A stretch of DNA of 64,000 nt from Tomitella fengzijianii (GTDB lineage Bacteria; Actinomycetota; Actinomycetes; Mycobacteriales; Mycobacteriaceae), in NCBI RefSeq assembly GCF_007559025.1, contig NZ_CP041765.1:492679-556678 (forward strand). Direction: 5' to 3'. Numbering within the stretch: the stretch's first letter is position 1; every line of letters starts with the position of its first letter. A program made the position numbers and the translations under genes. The notes under the pieces were generated by a model, which ran no database searches, had not been told where the DNA came from, and worked only from the letters and a program-made list of their open reading frames with translations. This document shows positions 35,658 through 44,318 of this stretch, one piece after another.

Positions 35658-36650
35658 TCACGCGTCGTTGGCGCAGCGGAATCCCAGGTTGGCGGAGGCC
35701 GAGTCCGGCGTGTTCGACGAGCGCGCCGCCACCCGATAACGGTTGCAGTACGAGTCGTGGCACAGGAACGATCCGCCGCGCATGACCCGTGCGCCGGTGG
35801 CCTCCGGCGGGCCCTGCGGATCCTGGTGCGGCGCGCGCGCGTAGTAGCCGGGGTCGAAGTGGTCGGCGCACCATTCCCACACGTTGCCTGCGGTGCCCCA
35901 GAGCCCGTACCCGTTGGGGCGATAGGACTTGACCGGTGCGGTGGTCAGGTGCCCGTCGTCGAGCGTGTTGACGTCGGGGAAGCGGCCCTGCCAGATGTTG
36001 CAGCGCCACTCGCCCCGCGGCGTCAGCTCGTCGCCCCAGGCGTATCGCCGCCCGCTCAGCCCGCCGCGTGCGGCGTACTCCCACTCGGCCTCGGTGGGCA
36101 GCCGTTTGCCGGCCCACGCCGCGTAGGCGGTCGCATCGTTCCAGGACACGTGCACCACCGGATGGTTCGAGCGCTCGCCGATGGTCGACCGGGGGCCCTC
36201 CGGGTGCCGCCAGTCGGCGCCGCGCACGGCCACCCACCAGTACGTGGTGTCGAGCCTGTGCAGGATGTCCTCCGGCCCGGCGGCCACGGCGAGGTGGAAC
36301 ACGGGGGACACGCCGAAGCGCTCGGACTCGGTGGTGTAGCCCGTTTCGCGGACGAACCGGGCGAACGCCCTGTTGGTGACGGCCGTCTCGTCGATGTGGA
36401 ACGGCGCCAGTCGCACGGGGTGCACCGGCGTCTCGCCGTCGTTCGGGTAGCCCTCGTCGAAATGGTCGCCCATCGTGAACTCCCCGCCGGGCAGCAGCGC
36501 CTGGCCCTTGGTGCTGCGCGGGTTCCGGGGAACCGCGACGGGCGGACTGGAGACCGGGGCTGCGCCGGCCGGGGCGCTCGCGGCGCAGCACGGGCTGACC
36601 GGTCCGGCTGGGTCGGAGGGGCCGGAAGGTTCGGTGGGCGGTCGGTTCAT
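35658..36650 (-). CDS. Formylglycine-generating enzyme (sulfatase activator)
   Basis: A 330-residue enzyme that oxidises the active-site Cys of sulfatases (CxPxR) to formylglycine, using copper and oxygen. The first 45 residues are a Pro/Ala-rich extension with CC. The FGE-sulfatase domain follows: LLPGGEFTMGDHFDEGYPNDGE, HPVVHVSWNDATAYAAW, RLPTEAEWEYAARGG, GNVWEWCADHF, and the catalytic cysteines in GGSFLCHDSYCNRYR. Two targets with CSPTR are encoded nearby. The ATG overlaps the end of the TetR gene as ATGA, so the regulator and activator are translated together. M. tuberculosis pairs its FGE (Rv0712) with the sulfatase gene Rv0711 in a similar way. Confidence 0.93.
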   Translation of the reverse strand: MNRPPTEPSGPSDPAGPVSPCCAASAPAGAAPVSSPPVAVPRNPRSTKGQALLPGGEFTMGDHFDEGYPNDGETPVHPVRLAPFHIDETAVTNRAFARFVRETGYTTESERFGVSPVFHLAVAAGPEDILHRLDTTYWWVAVRGADWRHPEGPRSTIGERSNHPVVHVSWNDATAYAAWAGKRLPTEAEWEYAARGGLSGRRYAWGDELTPRGEWRCNIWQGRFPDVNTLDDGHLTTAPVKSYRPNGYGLWGTAGNVWEWCADHFDPGYYARAPHQDPQGPPEATGARVMRGGSFLCHDSYCNRYRVAARSSNTPDSASANLGFRCANDA

Positions 36651-37252
36651 CGCGTCGCCTTCGGGGTCGGTGCGGTCAGTTCGGCGAGCAGATCGGCGAT
36701 GCGGTGCTCGAACTCGGCGCGGCGGTCCTCGCCCACGTCGAAGGCGGAGAGCATTTCGCGGCTGAACACCGACCAGCCGTAGATGACGGTGAGGGCGGTC
36801 ATCAGCCGGGCGTCCAGGTCCGGGTCGGGATGCGGCTCGCCGGGGGCGGCGGTACCCGGGGCACGACGGACCTCGGCGATGGTGCGGTCCGGCGCGAACG
36901 CCAGCGGAGATGCGCCGTCGGGCCCGCTCTCGAGGGCCATCCACGCGATCATCCGCACGAAGTCGGTCTGCGTGGTGGAATCGAGGAACATCGACCGCAT
37001 CGTGCCGGCGGCGTTGTCTGCGACGTGCTGTTTGCTGGACTGCAGTGTGTGCTCGATGACCTGGCTGACCAGCTGGTCTTTGCGGCCGAAGTGCCGGTGG
37101 ATGAGCCCGGGGTTCACACCGGCGGTATCGGCGATGTCGCGCAGCGAGGCCCGGGATCCCTCGCGGGCGAAGTGGTGACGCGCCGCGCGGAGGATCGACC
37201 GGCGTACGGCGTCGCGACCGGTCGGGCGTTCCGGGTCCTGTCTCGATTGCAC
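36647..37252 (-). CDS. TetR-family regulator of the sulfatase locus
   Basis: A 201-residue TetR repressor. The N-terminal helix-turn-helix is clear: ILRAARHHFAREG, SLRDIADTAGVNPGLIHRHFGRKDQL. The C-terminal ligand domain is not recognisable by itself. The GTG start at 37252 is nine bases from the first of two inverted repeats (37261-37280 and 37296-37315) in the region it shares with the divergent sulfatase, so it most likely represses both directions. It is co-translated with the formylglycine-generating enzyme. Confidence 0.87.
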   Translation of the reverse strand: MQSRQDPERPTGRDAVRRSILRAARHHFAREGSRASLRDIADTAGVNPGLIHRHFGRKDQLVSQVIEHTLQSSKQHVADNAAGTMRSMFLDSTTQTDFVRMIAWMALESGPDGASPLAFAPDRTIAEVRRAPGTAAPGEPHPDPDLDARLMTALTVIYGWSVFSREMLSAFDVGEDRRAEFEHRIADLLAELTAPTPKATR

Positions 37253-37260
37253 GAGTCTGA

Positions 37261-37280
37261 CTGTAGTCGGTCGGCTACAG
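37261..37280. promoter_or_regulatory. TetR operator, first copy (imperfect)
   Basis: CTGTAG-N8-CTACAG, a palindrome with intact outer six-base arms. It shares its left half CTGTAGTCGG with the second copy; the two start points are 35 bases apart. Confidence 0.75.
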
Positions 37281-37295
37281 TGGTGGGCGTCACGG

Positions 37296-37315
37296 CTGTA
37301 GTCGGATGACTACAG
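37296..37315. promoter_or_regulatory. TetR operator, second copy (perfect)
   Basis: CTGTAGTC-GGAT-GACTACAG, a perfect palindrome with eight-base arms. It lies just before the earliest possible sulfatase start (GTG at 37320), so a bound TetR protein would block that promoter. Confidence 0.82.
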
Positions 37316-37367
37316 TGCCGTGTTCCGCATGTTTCGACACCCACCCACGACACGAAAGCGAGTCGCC

Positions 37368-39722
37368 GTGGTCAACCGGCATTCCATTCCCATCGAGGCC
37401 CCCGAGTCGACGACGCACGCCGCCGTCGACTACCGCAGCCAGAACCCGCCGTTCCGGCGCCCCGACCCGATCCGCCCGCCGGAGGGCGCGCCCAACGTGC
37501 TGCTCGTGATGATCGACGACGTGGGCTTCGGCTCCGCGTCGGCCTTCGGTGGCCCCTGCCGGACCCCCACTGCGGAGCGGCTCGCCGATGACGGACTCAC
37601 TTACACCCGATTCCACACCACCGCGCTGTGTTCGCCGACCCGCGCGGCGACGCTCACGGGACGCAACCACCACAGCGTCGGCTTCGGCGTCATCGCGGAG
37701 ATGGCCGGCCAGGCGCCCGGCTACAACGGCACGCGTCCCGCGTCGGCCGCCACCGTGGCGCGGGTGCTGCAGGGGAACGGCTACGCCACGGGTGCATTCG
37801 GCAAGATGCACCAGACGCCGCCGTGGGAGATCTCGCCCGCCGGGCCGTTCGACCGTTGGCCGCTGCGCGAGGGGTTCGAGAAGTTCTACGGGTTCCTCGG
37901 TGCGGAGTCCGACCAGTTCGAGCCGGTGCTCTACGACGGCTTCCGCACGGTGGACCTGCCGGCGACGCCGGAGGAGGGGTACCACCTGTCCGAAGACCTC
38001 GTGGACCGCGCAATCGAATGGGTCGACTCGGTGGAGACGATGGACCCCGACAAGCCGTGGATGTGCTACCTGCCGTTCGGCGCGTGCCATGCTCCGCTGC
38101 AGGTGCCGGACGAATACCTCGACAAGTACCGCGGCGAGTTCGACCACGGCTGGGACCGCCAGCGCGAGATCACCCTGGAACGCCAGAAGGCGCTCGGCGT
38201 CGTCGCCGAGGACACCGAGCTTGCCCCGTGGGCGCCGGGCCTTCCGCACTGGGACGAGCTGGACGAGGACCAGCGGACCGTCGCGGCGCGGTTCATGGAG
38301 ATCTACGCCGCCTTCCTCGAGCACACCGACGACCAGGTGGGCCGGATGGTCGACGCGCTCCGTGAGCGCGGCGACCTCGACAACACGCTGATCATCTACA
38401 TGATCGGCGACAACGGGGCGTCCGCCGAAGGTGGCATGGAGGGCGCGTTCAACTACCTGGCCAACCTCAACGGGTACAGCTCCGGCACTGCGGAGGCGTT
38501 GGAGCGGATCGACGAGATCGGCCGCCCGTCGAGCTACTCGCACTTCCCGTCGTCCTGGGCGATGGCGCTGGACACCCCGTACCAGTGGGCCAAGCAGGTG
38601 GCCTCCCACTACGGCGGCACCCGCAACGGGCTGATCGTCCACTGGCCGAAGGGCATCACGGAGCCGGGACTGCGGCACCAGTGGCACCACTGCGTCGACA
38701 TCACCCCGACCATCCTCGAGGCCGCGGGCGTCCCGGTGCCGCAGAGCGTGGACGGGGTGCGGCAGAAGCCGATGGAAGGCACCGCGATGAACTACTCGTT
38801 CAACGCGCCCGAGGCCGAGGACCGGCACGTCACCCAGTACTTCGAGATCTTCGGCAACCGCGGCATCTACGACCACGGGTGGACGGCGGTGACGGCGCAC
38901 CGTGCGCCGTGGCTGATGGCCACGCCGGTGCACGATCTGCCCGCTCTGGACAAGGACCGCTGGGAGTTGTACGACACCACCACAGACTGGTCGCAGGCGC
39001 GGGACCTGTCGGCGGAGTACCCCGACAAGCTCGCCGAGCTGCAGAGCAAGTTCCTCGTGGAGGCCGCCCGCCACCAGGTGTTGCCGCTCGACGACCGCAC
39101 CGTGGGACGCTACCCGGACCCGGCCACCGGCCCGCCGCATCCGATGCGCGGCCGCACCGGGATCACCCTGTACCCGCACATGGACGGCCTGGTGGAGAAG
39201 GCGGCGCCGAACTTCTTCAACCGTTCGTTCACGCTCACCGCCGCCCTGGCGCCGAGCTTCGCGGGCGGGGCCGGTGCGGAGGGGCTGCTGGCGAGCATCG
39301 GCGGCCGATTCGCGGGGTTCGCCTTCTACGTGCTCGAGGGCCGTCCCGTGTTCTGCTACAACTTCGTCGGCCGCAACCTGACCTACGTCCGGGGCGGCGA
39401 GGCGCTGCCGGCGGGCGCGGAGACGGTCACCGCCGACTTCGTCTACGACGGGTCCGGTTTCGGCAAGGGCGGAGAGCTGACGCTGTCCGTGGACGGCGTG
39501 GCCGTCGCGTCGGGCCGCATCGAGAAGACCGTGCGCGCCATGTTCAGCATGAACGAGCAGTTCGACGTGGGCCGCAACCGCGGCAGCGCGGTGAGCCCGG
39601 AATACGCGGGTCGCGGCGCGTTCGCGTTCGGCCCGGCGCTGAAGCATGTGCACGTGGAGTTGCCGCAGGCACGCGACATCCCACCGAGCGAGAAGGCCCG
39701 GATTGCGATGGCCACCCACTGA
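37368..39722 (+). CDS. Type I arylsulfatase (AtsA/AtsD-like)
   Basis: A large sulfatase of 784 residues. The metal-binding start is NVLLVMIDDVGFGS; the active-site Cys (about residue 88) lies in ALCSPTRAATLTGR, which is the CxPxR target of the formylglycine-generating enzyme. Further metal and sulfate ligands are in FGKMHQTP and IGDNGASAEGG. The last 170 residues form a beta-rich domain seen in the long mycobacterial sulfatases AtsA and AtsD. There is no signal peptide, so it probably acts in the cytoplasm on imported sulfate esters. Start codons at 37320 and 37368 (both GTG) are possible. Confidence 0.9.
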   Translation: MVNRHSIPIEAPESTTHAAVDYRSQNPPFRRPDPIRPPEGAPNVLLVMIDDVGFGSASAFGGPCRTPTAERLADDGLTYTRFHTTALCSPTRAATLTGRNHHSVGFGVIAEMAGQAPGYNGTRPASAATVARVLQGNGYATGAFGKMHQTPPWEISPAGPFDRWPLREGFEKFYGFLGAESDQFEPVLYDGFRTVDLPATPEEGYHLSEDLVDRAIEWVDSVETMDPDKPWMCYLPFGACHAPLQVPDEYLDKYRGEFDHGWDRQREITLERQKALGVVAEDTELAPWAPGLPHWDELDEDQRTVAARFMEIYAAFLEHTDDQVGRMVDALRERGDLDNTLIIYMIGDNGASAEGGMEGAFNYLANLNGYSSGTAEALERIDEIGRPSSYSHFPSSWAMALDTPYQWAKQVASHYGGTRNGLIVHWPKGITEPGLRHQWHHCVDITPTILEAAGVPVPQSVDGVRQKPMEGTAMNYSFNAPEAEDRHVTQYFEIFGNRGIYDHGWTAVTAHRAPWLMATPVHDLPALDKDRWELYDTTTDWSQARDLSAEYPDKLAELQSKFLVEAARHQVLPLDDRTVGRYPDPATGPPHPMRGRTGITLYPHMDGLVEKAAPNFFNRSFTLTAALAPSFAGGAGAEGLLASIGGRFAGFAFYVLEGRPVFCYNFVGRNLTYVRGGEALPAGAETVTADFVYDGSGFGKGGELTLSVDGVAVASGRIEKTVRAMFSMNEQFDVGRNRGSAVSPEYAGRGAFAFGPALKHVHVELPQARDIPPSEKARIAMATH

Positions 39723-39782
39723 TCGGATGGTCGCGACGGTTCAGGACGGATCCAGTCCGGACAGGGAACAGGGAGGTCACTG

Positions 39783-40571
39783 ATGGGAACACTCGACGGG
39801 CGCGCGGCCATCGTCACCGGCGGGGCGATGGGCATCGGCCGGGGGATCGCGCACTCCTTCGCCCAGGAGGGCGCCTCCGTGCTGGTCGCGGACATCGACG
39901 AGGGCCGGGCGCAGTCCACCGTCGACGAGATCGCCGCTCAGTGGGGGACACCGGCGCACGCGCTGCGCACCGACGTCACCAGCAAAGATGATGTGCACGC
40001 AATGGTGGATACGGCTGTGGAGCGGTTCGGCCGCCTCGACATCCTGGTCAACAACGCCTGGAAGCCCAGCGGGTACGCGCGGCTCGAGAACATCACCGAC
40101 GAGCAGATGCGCGGCGGGTTCGAGATGGCGCCGATGGCCGCGTTCTGGTCGATGCAGCGGGCGCTGCCGGAGCTCGCGCGCGGTGGCGTGGGGCGCGTGA
40201 TCAACATCTGTTCACTGAACGGGGTCAACGCGCACATGTACTCGGTGCACTACAACGCGGCCAAGGAGGCGCTGCGCACGATCACCCGCACGGCGGCGCG
40301 CGAGTGGGCACCGAGGCAGGTGTGCTGCAACGTCATCTGTCCGGGGGCCAAGAGCGACGCGTTCGCGCGCGTGGCGGAGGCCAACCCGCAGATGGCGGCG
40401 AGCATGGATTCGGCGAACCCGATGGGGCGGATCGGCGACCCGGTCGACGATATCGGCCCCGTGGCGGTGTTCCTCGCCGGCGACGGCGCCCGCTATGTCA
40501 CCGGCAACACGATCCACGCCGACGGCGGCGGGCACATCAACGGCGTCCAGTGGGCGCCCGACGTGGACTGA
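39783..40571 (+). CDS. SDR-family oxidoreductase
   Basis: A 262-residue short-chain dehydrogenase. The cofactor motif TGGAMGIG is near residue 13, VADID suggests NAD preference, NNAW replaces the usual NNAG, and the catalytic Ser and Tyr-x3-Lys are in NICSLNG and HYNAAK. AGGGAGG is six bases before the ATG. It lies 60 bases behind the sulfatase on the same strand and may oxidise the alcohol released by sulfate ester cleavage; this is inference from position. Confidence 0.9.
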   Translation: MGTLDGRAAIVTGGAMGIGRGIAHSFAQEGASVLVADIDEGRAQSTVDEIAAQWGTPAHALRTDVTSKDDVHAMVDTAVERFGRLDILVNNAWKPSGYARLENITDEQMRGGFEMAPMAAFWSMQRALPELARGGVGRVINICSLNGVNAHMYSVHYNAAKEALRTITRTAAREWAPRQVCCNVICPGAKSDAFARVAEANPQMAASMDSANPMGRIGDPVDDIGPVAVFLAGDGARYVTGNTIHADGGGHINGVQWAPDVD

Positions 40572-40584
40572 CGTCCCGGAACTG

Positions 40585-40626
40585 CGCGAAGGGCGGGTGC
40601 TCCATGAGGAGCACCCGCCCTTCGCG
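40585..40626. terminator. Bidirectional hairpin between SDR and first binding-protein gene
   Basis: Bases 40585-40603 pair perfectly with 40608-40626 (19 bp, four-base loop). It lies between two convergent genes and can serve both. There is no T-run. Confidence 0.75.
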
Positions 40627-40652
40627 ATTCCGGGACTGCGGTCAGACCAGGG

Positions 40653-42278
40653 TCACTTCTTGATCCAGGTGTTGCCCAGCAGCATGATGCCGTCGTTGCT
40701 CGGCGTGGCGCCGTAGACGTCGGGGTTCCAGGCGACGAAGTTCGCGCCCCAGCCCAGGCTCAGGTACGGCACGTCGTCGTGGATCTTCTGCTCGATGGCC
40801 TTCAGCGCGGCCTTCTCGGCTTCGTCCGTGGTGGCGTGCTGCGCGGTGTCGAGCAGCTTGTCCATCTCGGGGCTGTCGTAGCCGAGGATGTTGTTCGACG
40901 AGTTGCTGCGCAGCGCAGCGTCCAGGCGCATGAACGGCACCGCGTCCGAGATGCTGTACGAGCCGTAGGTCAGGTCGAAGTCGTGGTCGACGTAGAGGCG
41001 CTTGACCATGTCGGTGATCGTGGCGGTGTACTGCACGTCCACGTTGAAGCCCACCGCGTTGAGCATCGCCTGGGTGGAGGTGGCGATGGCCTGCGAGACG
41101 GGGTTGTTGACCGTGACGTAGCTGATGTTGCCGTCGAACCCGTTCGCCTTGGCGGCGTCGACGAGCTCCTTGGCCTGCGCGGTGTTCTGCTCGAACGCGG
41201 GGACGTCGTTGTGCCACTTGGACCACTCGGCGAAGATCTTGGTGGTCGGGTGGGCGTCGCCGCTGAAGGCCCGCTGGTTGATCACCTCGGGGTCCATGGC
41301 CAGGGCGATCGCCTTGCGGATGTTCGGGTCCGCACCCGCGTGACCCTCACGGTTGTTGATCTGCAGCACGTCGGCCACGTTCAGCGGCTCGTAGAACCCG
41401 GGGTACTTGTCCTTGGCGTTGGCGACCCACTCGGCGGAGCGCAGGAAGGTCATCTGGACGCCGCCGGAGTCCATCGCCTGGATGCGGGGCTGGCCGCCGG
41501 CGATGTTGACGAACTTGAGCGTGTCGAGGTAGGGCTTGCCGTCCCAGTAGTCCGCGCGCGGGGCGAGCTCGAGCGACTCGGCGGGTGCGAAGTCGGCGAC
41601 GGTGTAGGGGCCGGCGCCGATGGGCTTGAAGTCGTTCGGGTCCGCATAGGCGGCCGGGGCGAGGATCATGCCGTAGCCGAAGGTGAGCACCGCGGGGAAC
41701 TCCGACCACGGCGCGTTGAGGGTGACCGTGACGGTCTGCGGGTCGGTGGCCTCGATGCTCTTGACGCCGGCCTTGAACTGCTGGCTGTTGGCGCCGCGGT
41801 TCTCGGTGAAGCGGTTCATGCTGTCGACGACGGCCTGGGCGTCCAGGGGCGTGCCGTCGGAGAAGGTGACGCCGTCGCGCAGGCCGATGGTCCACGTGAG
41901 GTGGTCGTCGCTTTCGGTGAGCGACTCGGCGAGCTGGGGAACGTACTCCTGCTTGGTCGCGTCGAAGCGCACGAGAAGGCCGTAGATGTTGGCCATCTCG
42001 GTGCCGCCGGTCGAGCCGGCGGGCTGAGTCTTGGTGGGGTCGAGGCTCGACGGCATCGAATAGCCGGCGAAACTCAGGGTGCCGCCGCTGACGGGCTCAC
42101 CGGCCTCCGGCTGGTCGCCGACGATGCCGGCCTGCGTGACCTCCGCCGCGCCGCCATCACCGGAACCGCTGGAACCGGATCCGCCGCCGCTACTGGCGCA
42201 GCCTGCCAGCAGCGCGGTGCTCGCGAGCATCGCCGCTGCGGCCACTCCCATCTTTTTGCCCCGTAACCTGCGTGTCAT
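40653..42278 (-). CDS. ABC solute-binding lipoprotein, family 5 (copy 1)
   Basis: A 541-residue extracytoplasmic binding protein. The signal peptide ends in the lipobox LLAGCASSGG, so it is lipid-anchored. The family 5 (peptide/nickel/oligopeptide) body includes SLDPTKTQPAGSTGG, QLAESLTESDDHLTWTIGLRDGVTFSDGTPLDAQAV and the C-terminal hinge MLLGNTWIKK. No permease or ATPase genes are near, so it must use a transporter encoded elsewhere. It is about 90% identical by eye to the next gene. GGGAGGAA precedes the ATG at 42278. The ligand is unknown; the sulfatase context suggests a sulfated or peptide-like compound. Confidence 0.92.
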   Translation of the reverse strand: MTRRLRGKKMGVAAAAMLASTALLAGCASSGGGSGSSGSGDGGAAEVTQAGIVGDQPEAGEPVSGGTLSFAGYSMPSSLDPTKTQPAGSTGGTEMANIYGLLVRFDATKQEYVPQLAESLTESDDHLTWTIGLRDGVTFSDGTPLDAQAVVDSMNRFTENRGANSQQFKAGVKSIEATDPQTVTVTLNAPWSEFPAVLTFGYGMILAPAAYADPNDFKPIGAGPYTVADFAPAESLELAPRADYWDGKPYLDTLKFVNIAGGQPRIQAMDSGGVQMTFLRSAEWVANAKDKYPGFYEPLNVADVLQINNREGHAGADPNIRKAIALAMDPEVINQRAFSGDAHPTTKIFAEWSKWHNDVPAFEQNTAQAKELVDAAKANGFDGNISYVTVNNPVSQAIATSTQAMLNAVGFNVDVQYTATITDMVKRLYVDHDFDLTYGSYSISDAVPFMRLDAALRSNSSNNILGYDSPEMDKLLDTAQHATTDEAEKAALKAIEQKIHDDVPYLSLGWGANFVAWNPDVYGATPSNDGIMLLGNTWIKK

Positions 42279-42402
42279 GGGTTCCTCCCGATCGCCTGTG
42301 ACATCGACGGACGTGTCAACCGTCTCCGGTGTCACAGTCTGTGACGGGGTGCACAGCGATATGGCCCGGATCCCACTCTCCGGGAATTATCGGTCCGTGA
42401 TG

Positions 42403-42447
42403 CGCAATGGCGTGGCGATCGGGCTTTCCGATCGCCACGCCATTGCG
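42403..42447 (-). terminator. Hairpin terminator between the two binding-protein genes
   Basis: Bases 42403-42422 pair perfectly with 42428-42447 (20 bp, five-base loop). It lies 22 bases after the stop of the upstream copy and before the promoter region of the downstream copy, so each copy is likely its own transcript. Confidence 0.75.
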
Positions 42448-42469
42448 ATGCCCGGCAGTCAGTGCAAGG

Positions 42470-44098
42470 TCACTTCTTGATCCAGGTGTTGCCCAGCAGC
42501 ATGATGCCGTCGTTGCTCGGCATCGCGCCGTAGACGTCCGGGTTCCAGGCGACGAAGTTCGCGCCCCAGCCCAGACTCACGAACGGCGCATCGTCGTGGA
42601 TCTTCTGCTCGATCGCCTTCAGCGCCGCCTTCTCGGCGTCGTCGGTGGTGGCCTGCTGCGCGGTGCTGAGCAGCTTGTCCATCTCGGGGCTGTCGTAGCC
42701 GAGGATGTTGTTCGACGAGTTGCTGCGTAGCGCGGAGTCCAGACGCATGAACGGCACCGCGTCCGAGATGCTGTAGGACGAGTAGGTGATCCCGAAGTCG
42801 TGGTCGACGTAGAGGCGCTTGACCATGTCGGTGATCGTGGCGGTGTACTGCACGTCCACGTTGAAGCCCACCGCGTTGAGCATCGCCTGGGAGGAGGTGG
42901 CGATGGCCTGTGAGACCGGGCTGTTGACGCTCACGTAGGTGAGGTTGCCGTCGAACCCGTCCGCCTTGGCGGCGTCGACGAGCTGCTTGGCCTGCGCGGT
43001 GTCCTGCGTGTATGCGGGGACGTCGTTGTGCCACTTGGACCACTCGGCGAAGATCTTGGTCGTCGGGTGGCCGTCGCCGCCGAAGGCCCGCTGGTTGATG
43101 ACCGCGGGATCGATGGCCAGGGCGATCGCCTTGCGGATGTTCGGGTCCGCTCCGGGGTGGCCCTCGCGGTTGTTGATCTGCAGCACATCGTTGACGTTGA
43201 GGGGCTCGTAGAAGCCGGGGTACTTGGCCTGCGCGGCTTTCACCCATTCCGGTGACCGCAGGAAGGTCATCTGGACGCCGCCGGAGTCCATTGCCTGGAT
43301 GCGGGGCTGGCCTCCGGCGATGTTGACGAACTTGAGGCTGTCCAGATACGGCTTGCCGTCCCAGTAGTCCGCGCGCGGGGCGAGCTCGAGCGCCTCGGCG
43401 GGCGCGAAGTCGGCGACGGTGTACGGGCCGGCGCCGATGGGCTTGAAGTCGTTCGGGTCCGCGTAGGCGGCCGGCGCGAGGATCATGCCGTAGCCGAAGG
43501 TCAGCACCGCAGGGAACTCCGACCACGGCGCGTTGAGGGTGACCGTGACGGTCTGCGGGTCGGTGGCCTCGATGGTCTTCACCGCGGCCTGGACCTGCTG
43601 GCTGTTGGCGCCGCGGTTCTTGGTGAAGCGGTTCATGCTGTCGACGACGGCCTGGGCGTCCAGGGGCGTGCCGTCGGAGAAGGTGACGCCGTCGCGCAGG
43701 GCGATGGTCCACGTGAGGTGGTCGTCGCTTTCGGTGAGCGACTCGGCGAGCTGGGGAACGTACTCCTGCTTGTCGGCGTCGTAGCGCACCAGAGTGTCGT
43801 AGATGTTGGCCATCTCGGTGCCGCCGGTCGAGCCGGCGGGCTGGGTCTTGGTGGGGTCGAGGCTGGACGGCATCGAGAACCCGGCGAAACTCAGGGTGCC
43901 GCCGCTGACGGGCTCACCGGCCTCCGGCTGGTCGCCGATGATGCCGGCCTTGGTGACGTCACCGGACCCGCCGCCGGAACCGGTGCTGTCGCCGCCGGAT
44001 CCGGAGTCGCCGCTACTGGAGCAGCCGGCGAGCAGTGCGGCGCTGGCGAACAGCGCGACTGCGACGGTGCCGACCCTTCTCCGCCTTGAATATGCCAT
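42470..44098 (-). CDS. ABC solute-binding lipoprotein, family 5 (copy 2)
   Basis: A 542-residue paralogue of the preceding gene. It has its own signal peptide and lipobox (LLAGCSSSGD) with a Ser/Gly linker that differs between copies, while the mature domains differ at only about 50 places. Differences cluster at loops such as FEQN versus YTQD and DVPYLS versus DAPFVS, which could tune ligand choice. GAAGGGAAG precedes the ATG at 44098. Tandem duplication is the simplest origin. As for the first copy, no transporter subunits are adjacent. Confidence 0.92.
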   Translation of the reverse strand: MAYSRRRRVGTVAVALFASAALLAGCSSSGDSGSGGDSTGSGGGSGDVTKAGIIGDQPEAGEPVSGGTLSFAGFSMPSSLDPTKTQPAGSTGGTEMANIYDTLVRYDADKQEYVPQLAESLTESDDHLTWTIALRDGVTFSDGTPLDAQAVVDSMNRFTKNRGANSQQVQAAVKTIEATDPQTVTVTLNAPWSEFPAVLTFGYGMILAPAAYADPNDFKPIGAGPYTVADFAPAEALELAPRADYWDGKPYLDSLKFVNIAGGQPRIQAMDSGGVQMTFLRSPEWVKAAQAKYPGFYEPLNVNDVLQINNREGHPGADPNIRKAIALAIDPAVINQRAFGGDGHPTTKIFAEWSKWHNDVPAYTQDTAQAKQLVDAAKADGFDGNLTYVSVNSPVSQAIATSSQAMLNAVGFNVDVQYTATITDMVKRLYVDHDFGITYSSYSISDAVPFMRLDSALRSNSSNNILGYDSPEMDKLLSTAQQATTDDAEKAALKAIEQKIHDDAPFVSLGWGANFVAWNPDVYGAMPSNDGIMLLGNTWIKK

Positions 44099-44232
44099 CG
44101 ACTTCCCTTCGGTTGATCCGCAGCGGACATGCGTCGACCCCGACCTGCAGGCCCCTGCGGCATTGAATTCGATGGAGTGATTTATAGCACAGACGAACCA
44201 CATTGCGGAATGGATCTCTCATGGGGGAAGAC

Positions 44233-44275
44233 GAAAGAGGGGGCGTACGAGTGTGACTCGTACGCCCCCTCTTTC
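44233..44275 (-). terminator. Long hairpin downstream of the DEAD-box helicase gene
   Basis: Bases 44233-44252 pair perfectly with 44256-44275 (20 bp, three-base loop). On the minus strand it comes 43 bases after the helicase stop; it also lies before the start region of binding-protein copy 2. Confidence 0.75.
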
Positions 44276-44318
44276 AGGATCGTTCCGGGCTCGGTCCGGA
44301 GCTGCGGATCCTTGCTGG

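Noticed and set aside
37290-39719. Minus-strand open frame of 809 codons opposite sulfatase 1, and a similar plus-strand frame opposite sulfatase 2 (46922-49207)
   Set aside because: No recognisable motifs, and both sulfatases are clear on the other strand.
40653-44098. Complete ABC importer operon
   Set aside because: Only binding proteins are present; neighbours on both sides are unrelated.
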